Positions 22,669 through 25,981 of a DNA stretch of 25,981 bases are shown in pieces. Source of the stretch: Clostridiales bacterium UBA7273. GTDB lineage: Bacteria; Bacillota; Clostridia; Oscillospirales; Oscillospiraceae. The stretch spans positions 27,061 to 53,041 of the forward strand of contig DKRV01000049.1 of the NCBI GenBank assembly GCA_002472405.1, written 5' to 3'. The position numbers were made by a program, and so were the translations under genes. Positions within the stretch are counted from its first letter, which is position 1; each line of letters begins with the position of its first letter. The notes under the pieces were generated by a model, which was not told where the DNA came from, did not search any database, and saw nothing but the letters and a program-made list of their open reading frames with translations.

Positions 22669-23591
22669 ACACAGGCAAGAAAATTCAGCAATTTGTTAAT
22701 GTTCCGGGAACACGGCTTAACTACCCCGAAACAGTGATCTTCGGCGCTCACGACGGAAAATGCGTTACCGTATCCGCCGGTGTTCACTGCCGCGAATACG
22801 TAGGCATACAGGCAGTTATTGAGCTTGCACGGACTATTGACCCAAAAGATATATACGGTGAGCTTCACTTAGTGCATGCATTCAATTACGATGGTCTCAT
22901 CTGCCGCTGCTCGGACGTTTTCCCGTCCGACGGAAAAAACCTCAATCGCGTTTTTCCCGGCAGCACATGCGGAACCGACGCCGAAAAGCTTGCTGCATTC
23001 CTTGAGGAAACCGTGATACGTCACAGCGACTGCATAGTCGACCTGCACTCCGGCGGCGGCTATGAATATCTTACGCCGCACGTCTATCTTCACGGCGCGG
23101 CAGCTCCGGAGGTCTGCGCGCAATCGCAGGAGCTTGCGATGCATGTGGGCGTTCCGTACGCCGTGCGCTCGCAGGCGAAAAACGGGTTTTACAGTCACGC
23201 CGGTACCTGCGGCGTTCCGGCCGTTCTGATCGAGCGCGGCTGCTGCGGCCTGTGGTCAGAAGATGAATCCTCCCGTGATATCGAGGACGTAAAGAACATT
23301 CTGCGCTTCCTTGGAGTTTTGCGGGACGGGATTCCCTCAGCCAGGAAGAACCTCAGGATATTTGATCGCGGAGTATATTTGGACGCACCTGTAAGCGGCT
23401 GCTGGTATCCTGCCAAGGCGGTCGGCGAGCGTATAAAGGCAGGCGAAAGTCTCGGCCGGATATGCGATATATTCGGCGAGCTGCTGCACGAGGAATTTGC
23501 AAAACACGACGGCGTTATTCTGTATCAGACGGCGTCGCTCGGCATAGAAAAAGACTGCCCAATGGTTGCATATGCAATCGAGGAAAGGTAA
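22665..23591 (+). CDS. M14-family zinc deacylase/carboxypeptidase (AstE/AspA-like)
   Basis: A 308-residue zinc hydrolase of the succinylglutamate desuccinylase/aspartoacylase group. Expected zinc ligands are His41 and Glu44 in AGVHCREYVG and His128 in DLHSGGG. NLNRVFPG (92-99) is the family substrate-binding arginine motif, and GVPAVLIERG probably carries the catalytic glutamate. A C-terminal beta domain (from about residue 235) matches the family. It starts at a TTG (22665) with GGAGG 7 bases upstream, overlapping the ATPase stop. There is no signal peptide, so it acts on imported material. Family members remove N-acyl groups (succinyl, acetyl) from amino acids or C-terminal residues. The actual substrate is not known. 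Confidence 0.87.
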   Translation: MNTGKKIQQFVNVPGTRLNYPETVIFGAHDGKCVTVSAGVHCREYVGIQAVIELARTIDPKDIYGELHLVHAFNYDGLICRCSDVFPSDGKNLNRVFPGSTCGTDAEKLAAFLEETVIRHSDCIVDLHSGGGYEYLTPHVYLHGAAAPEVCAQSQELAMHVGVPYAVRSQAKNGFYSHAGTCGVPAVLIERGCCGLWSEDESSRDIEDVKNILRFLGVLRDGIPSARKNLRIFDRGVYLDAPVSGCWYPAKAVGERIKAGESLGRICDIFGELLHEEFAKHDGVILYQTASLGIEKDCPMVAYAIEER

Positions 23592-23595
23592 CGAT

Positions 23596-24324
23596 ATGGA
23601 AGAGATGGAAAAACGGGTCCTGGACTACTGGACCGTGCGTGCGCACGACTTCGGCGTTGTACGCCGCAATGAGATACATAATAAGCTCAGCAAGCGCTGG
23701 AGCGACGAGCTTGACAGGCTGCTTCCGGAAGGAAAGCTTCGCATTCTTGATGTCGGCACGGGTACGGGATATTTTGCCGTACTGCTCGCCGCAAAGGGGC
23801 ACACGGTCACGGGGATCGACCTCACCCCGGCAATGATAGGCGAGGCAAAGGCTCTTGCAGACGAGCTTGATATCAGTGCACGGTTTGAGGTAATGGACGC
23901 ACAGTCTCTCAACTTTCCCGACGAAAGCTTTGACGCCGTAGTCACGCGCAATCTCACTTGGACACTGCCTGAACCGGAGCGCGCATATTCGGAATGGCTC
24001 CGCGTTCTCGCACCAGGCGGGATCCTCATAAACTTCGACGCAAGCTACGGCAACAATGTCCGCAACAATGAGCATAAAGGAACTCATCTGCCCGTCGGCA
24101 ATGTCTATGGCCACTGCGGAATGACGCCCGAGCTTGAGAGCGAAAACGCGCAAATTACGCTCTCAATGCCGATAAGCAAAAAAACCCGTCCCGAGTGGGA
24201 CGCCGAGCTTCTCAAATCACTTGGCTGCGCCGACTGCGGCTTTGACAAATCCGCAGGTACGCGCATACTCGCGGAAAACGATCTGAGTGATGCGCCGATG
24301 TTCCTCGTGTGGGCAAAAAAATAG
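23596..24324 (+). CDS. Class I SAM-dependent methyltransferase (second of the pair)
   Basis: A 242-residue methyltransferase that closes the operon, 4 bases after the M14 gene. Its SAM loop is LDVGTGTG (residues 51-58), then VTGIDLTPAMIGEA, DAQSLNFPDESFDAVVTRN and NLTWTLPEPERAYSEWLRVL. These align block by block with the first methyltransferase. RPEWD (198-202) corresponds to RPQWD there, and both start with a DYW or QYW plus TxRA element. Between the SAM domain and RPxWD the two differ in sequence and length, suggesting related but distinct acceptors or successive methylations. GAGGAAAGG precedes the ATG. A terminator follows at once. Confidence 0.87.
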   Translation: MEEMEKRVLDYWTVRAHDFGVVRRNEIHNKLSKRWSDELDRLLPEGKLRILDVGTGTGYFAVLLAAKGHTVTGIDLTPAMIGEAKALADELDISARFEVMDAQSLNFPDESFDAVVTRNLTWTLPEPERAYSEWLRVLAPGGILINFDASYGNNVRNNEHKGTHLPVGNVYGHCGMTPELESENAQITLSMPISKKTRPEWDAELLKSLGCADCGFDKSAGTRILAENDLSDAPMFLVWAKK

Positions 24325-24325
24325 C

Positions 24326-24352
24326 AAAAAGCAGCCTTTCGGCTGCTTTTTT
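24326..24352. terminator. Terminator of the transporter/methyltransferase operon
   Basis: An 11-bp stem (24326-24336 with 24341-24351) with a TTTC loop ends in TTTTTT on the plus strand. The mirror-image A-run makes it usable for the convergent ogt gene as well. Confidence 0.92.
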
Positions 24353-24437
24353 ACTAACATTTGTACTTTTTCATATCGACGCAGCCGTTGGACTTAAGCC
24401 GACAGCATCTCATATGCAAGCTTGTCGTCCATATCGA

Positions 24438-24920
24438 CTATACTTCACGCGCGCTTTCAAGCTCAAGAAGGCGTATTTTTTTGTCCACTCCGCCGGCATA
24501 GCCGGTCATGCTGCCATCAGCGCCGAGAACGCGGTGGCACGGCACTATTATTGATATAGGGTTGTGCCCCACCGCTCCGCCGACAGCCTGTGCGCTTTTT
24601 GTTCCGAGCTTTCGGGCGATCTCGCCATAGCTTGAGGTTTGGCCGTATGGAATTTTCATAAGCTCCGCCCACACGCTGCGTTGGAAGGCAGAACCATGCA
24701 TCTCCAGCGGCGGCACAAAATCCGGCTCCGATCCGGAGAAATACACATCAAGCCATTGCATCGTCTGCTCCAGCACTGGAGTGAGCATCTCGGTTCGCTC
24801 GCTTTCAAGTCCTGCGGCAAAATACTTTGCGCCGTAAAACCACAGGCCGGTCAGGCTTTTCTCATTCGCGGCAAGCAGTATCCTGCCGACCGGAGATGAA
24901 TAATCATGTATATATGTCAT
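24438..24920 (-). CDS. ogt: Methylated-DNA--protein-cysteine methyltransferase
   Basis: This 160-residue suicide repair protein removes O6-methylguanine damage by transferring the methyl group to a cysteine. The active site is VPCHRVLG with Cys128. Upstream are the helix-turn-helix segment PYGQTSSYGEIARKLG and VGGAVGHNP. The N-terminal ribonuclease-like domain is present. It ends soon after the active-site region, which is normal for this family. GAGGAAG lies ahead of the ATG and a promoter with a perfect -35 box lies at 24994-25022. It is unrelated in fold and role to the SAM methyltransferases next door. Confidence 0.95.
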   Translation of the reverse strand: MTYIHDYSSPVGRILLAANEKSLTGLWFYGAKYFAAGLESERTEMLTPVLEQTMQWLDVYFSGSEPDFVPPLEMHGSAFQRSVWAELMKIPYGQTSSYGEIARKLGTKSAQAVGGAVGHNPISIIVPCHRVLGADGSMTGYAGGVDKKIRLLELESAREV

Positions 24921-24993
24921 CTTTCTTTTCTTCCTCTACCTCGTCTATTCCAAAGGATCGCCGCATCGAGCCGGGATTGTTTTCGATAGCTTT

Positions 24994-25022
24994 ACTATGC
25001 ACGCGCGATTATCGTTTGTCAA
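24994..25022 (-). promoter_or_regulatory. Promoter of ogt
   Basis: Minus-strand TTGACA (25022-25017), 17-base spacer, CATAGT (24999-24994). The -35 is consensus and the -10 matches at four of six positions. Confidence 0.62.
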
Positions 25023-25148
25023 CAGGACTTTTGGTATTAATAAAATTCATATCTGCTTGAATTTCACTAATTTCCCTTTTTGGCTTTGCTGCGTTAAAAT
25101 GAAAAAGTCCGCTCAGGCGGAGGATAATAAGGGAGAGAGAGTTTACTT

Positions 25149-25981
25149 ATGAAAAAAACAGAGAATTTTGCGAGCCGCTGGGGATTTATCCTCGCCTCTG
25201 TCGGCTCTGCCGTCGGCATGGCAAACGTTTGGGGATTTCCGCACAAGCTCGGCGCAAACGGCGGCGGAGCGTTTTTGCTGATATATCTGCTGTTTGTGTT
25301 CATATTCAGCTATGTCGGCCTGCCGGCGGAGTTTGCCATGGGCAGACGCGCACGCACGGGCACCCTCGGGACATATGAAAGCGCATGGGCAACGCGCGGC
25401 AAGGGCTTCGGCAAAGCAGGCGGCATTCTCGGCTGGCTTCCGCTCGCCGGTTCGCTATGCATCGCCATCGGATATGCCGTTATCGTGACATACATCCTCA
25501 AGGCGCTTGTCGATTCCCTCGTCGGAACGCTCATGACGACCGACACCGCCGTGTGGTTCGGCGAGTTTTCCTCAACTCCGATGTCCGTTGTGCCGTATCA
25601 CATCATAGTCGTTGCCGGAACGCTTCTGACGCTGTATCTCGGCGCGCACAGCATCGAAAAGACTAACAAGATCATGATGCCGCTGTTTTTCCTCATATTC
25701 ATCGTGCTCGCCGTCAGGGTCGCATTTCTGCCCGGCGCTGCAGAGGGATACAAGTTCATGTTCACACCGCGCTGGGAAGCGCTTACCGACCCGATGATTT
25801 GGATATGGGCAATGGGGCAGGCATTTTTCTCGCTGTCGGTGACCGGCAGCGGCATGATCGTGTACGGCGCGTATCTTTCCGATGAGGAGGACGTTGTCGG
25901 AGTTGCGCAGCACACCGCGCTTTTTGATACCATCGCCGCCGTTGTTGCCGCGCTTGTGATCATCCCGGCCTGCTTTGCCTA
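25149..25981 (+). CDS. SNF/NSS-family sodium-dependent symporter, N-terminal part (runs off right edge)
   Basis: The first 277 codons of a neurotransmitter:sodium symporter of the LeuT/TnaT type, which moves amino acids or related solutes with Na+. The start MKKTENFASRWGFILASVGSA leads into VGMANVWGFPHKLGANGGGAF, the hallmark unwound helix 1 with its sodium and substrate contacts. Helices continue through GLPAEFAMGRRARTG, WLPLAGSLCIAIGYAVIV, the SIEKTNKIMMPLFFL segment and FSLSVTGSGMIVYGAYL. The ATG at 25149 is preceded by a purine-rich GGGAGAGAGAG stretch. I found no convincing promoter in 25023-25148. The substrate is not known; the stop lies outside the window. Confidence 0.93.
   Translation, partial: MKKTENFASRWGFILASVGSAVGMANVWGFPHKLGANGGGAFLLIYLLFVFIFSYVGLPAEFAMGRRARTGTLGTYESAWATRGKGFGKAGGILGWLPLAGSLCIAIGYAVIVTYILKALVDSLVGTLMTTDTAVWFGEFSSTPMSVVPYHIIVVAGTLLTLYLGAHSIEKTNKIMMPLFFLIFIVLAVRVAFLPGAAEGYKFMFTPRWEALTDPMIWIWAMGQAFFSLSVTGSGMIVYGAYLSDEEDVVGVAQHTALFDTIAAVVAALVIIPACFA

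Noticed and set aside
16910..24324. Reading the importer as a nickel-specific NikABCDE system or a staphylopine (Cnt) system
   Set aside because: The subunits are only recognisable as the broad peptide/nickel family. No nicotianamine-synthase-like, racemase or opine dehydrogenase gene is present, and no nickel-binding residues can be assigned, so the narrower names were not used.
24353..24437. Short minus-strand reading frames between ogt and the terminator, including a 19-codon cysteine-rich frame ending MKKYKC
   Set aside because: They are too short, no ribosome site is visible, and the resemblance of MKKYKC to a rubredoxin N-terminus stops at once at a stop codon. It could be a relic but cannot be supported.

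Overview
The window (about 26 kb, moderately GC-rich) looks like chromosome of a Gram-positive anaerobe of class Clostridia, most likely an Oscillospiraceae/Ruminococcaceae-like gut lineage. This is inferred from the gene set: a YlmC/YmxH-type PRC-barrel protein, a Noc/ParB-type protein, the paired GlgC/GlgD of Firmicutes glycogen synthesis, a short class-3 ProRS, an NSS-type sodium symporter, strong AGGAGG ribosome sites and canonical TTGACA-17-TATAAT promoters. I see no rRNA, tRNA, CRISPR array, insertion sequence or prophage gene. No gene-free stretch exceeds 300 bases. The longest gaps are about 185 bases (16725-16909) and 228 bases (24921-25148), and both hold promoters.

Layout. Bases 1-10260 are almost all on the minus strand: the start of rpsB with its promoter and leader, a ymxH-like gene, a noc-like gene, then a long unit read as prs, pth, glgC, glgD, glgP and a pseudouridine-kinase-like gene, closed by a terminator at 1461-1491. 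Next come a HAAS-type membrane protein with a very acidic linker and a 63-residue membrane partner. Its promoter is back to back with that of proS (+). From 11.9 to 13.7 kb on the minus strand lie a Nudix hydrolase, a small membrane protein and a GtrB-like glycosyltransferase. A plus-strand HD-domain/phosphopantetheinyl-transferase pair converges on a TPR/HAD-phosphatase pair at a symmetric shared terminator.

The accessory part is the plus-strand operon 16910-24324: methyltransferase, lipoprotein substrate-binding protein, two permeases, two ATPases, M14-type zinc deacylase/carboxypeptidase, second methyltransferase, terminator. The genes are 2-20 bases apart or overlap by 4. The one larger gap (56 bases) carries a strong hairpin. 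The two methyltransferases are paralogues sharing a C-terminal RPxWD motif and sit at the two ends of the operon. This is the best candidate for an undescribed system: import of a peptide, N-acyl amino acid or metal chelate (peptide/nickel transporter family), then cytoplasmic deacylation and methylation. The substrate is not visible in the sequence.

After the operon come ogt (minus) and the first 277 codons of an SNF/NSS sodium symporter that runs off the right edge. Several transcription units show terminator-like hairpins placed just ahead of the next gene (noc/ymxH, pth/glgC, small membrane gene/Nudix), which suggests partial read-through or attenuation.
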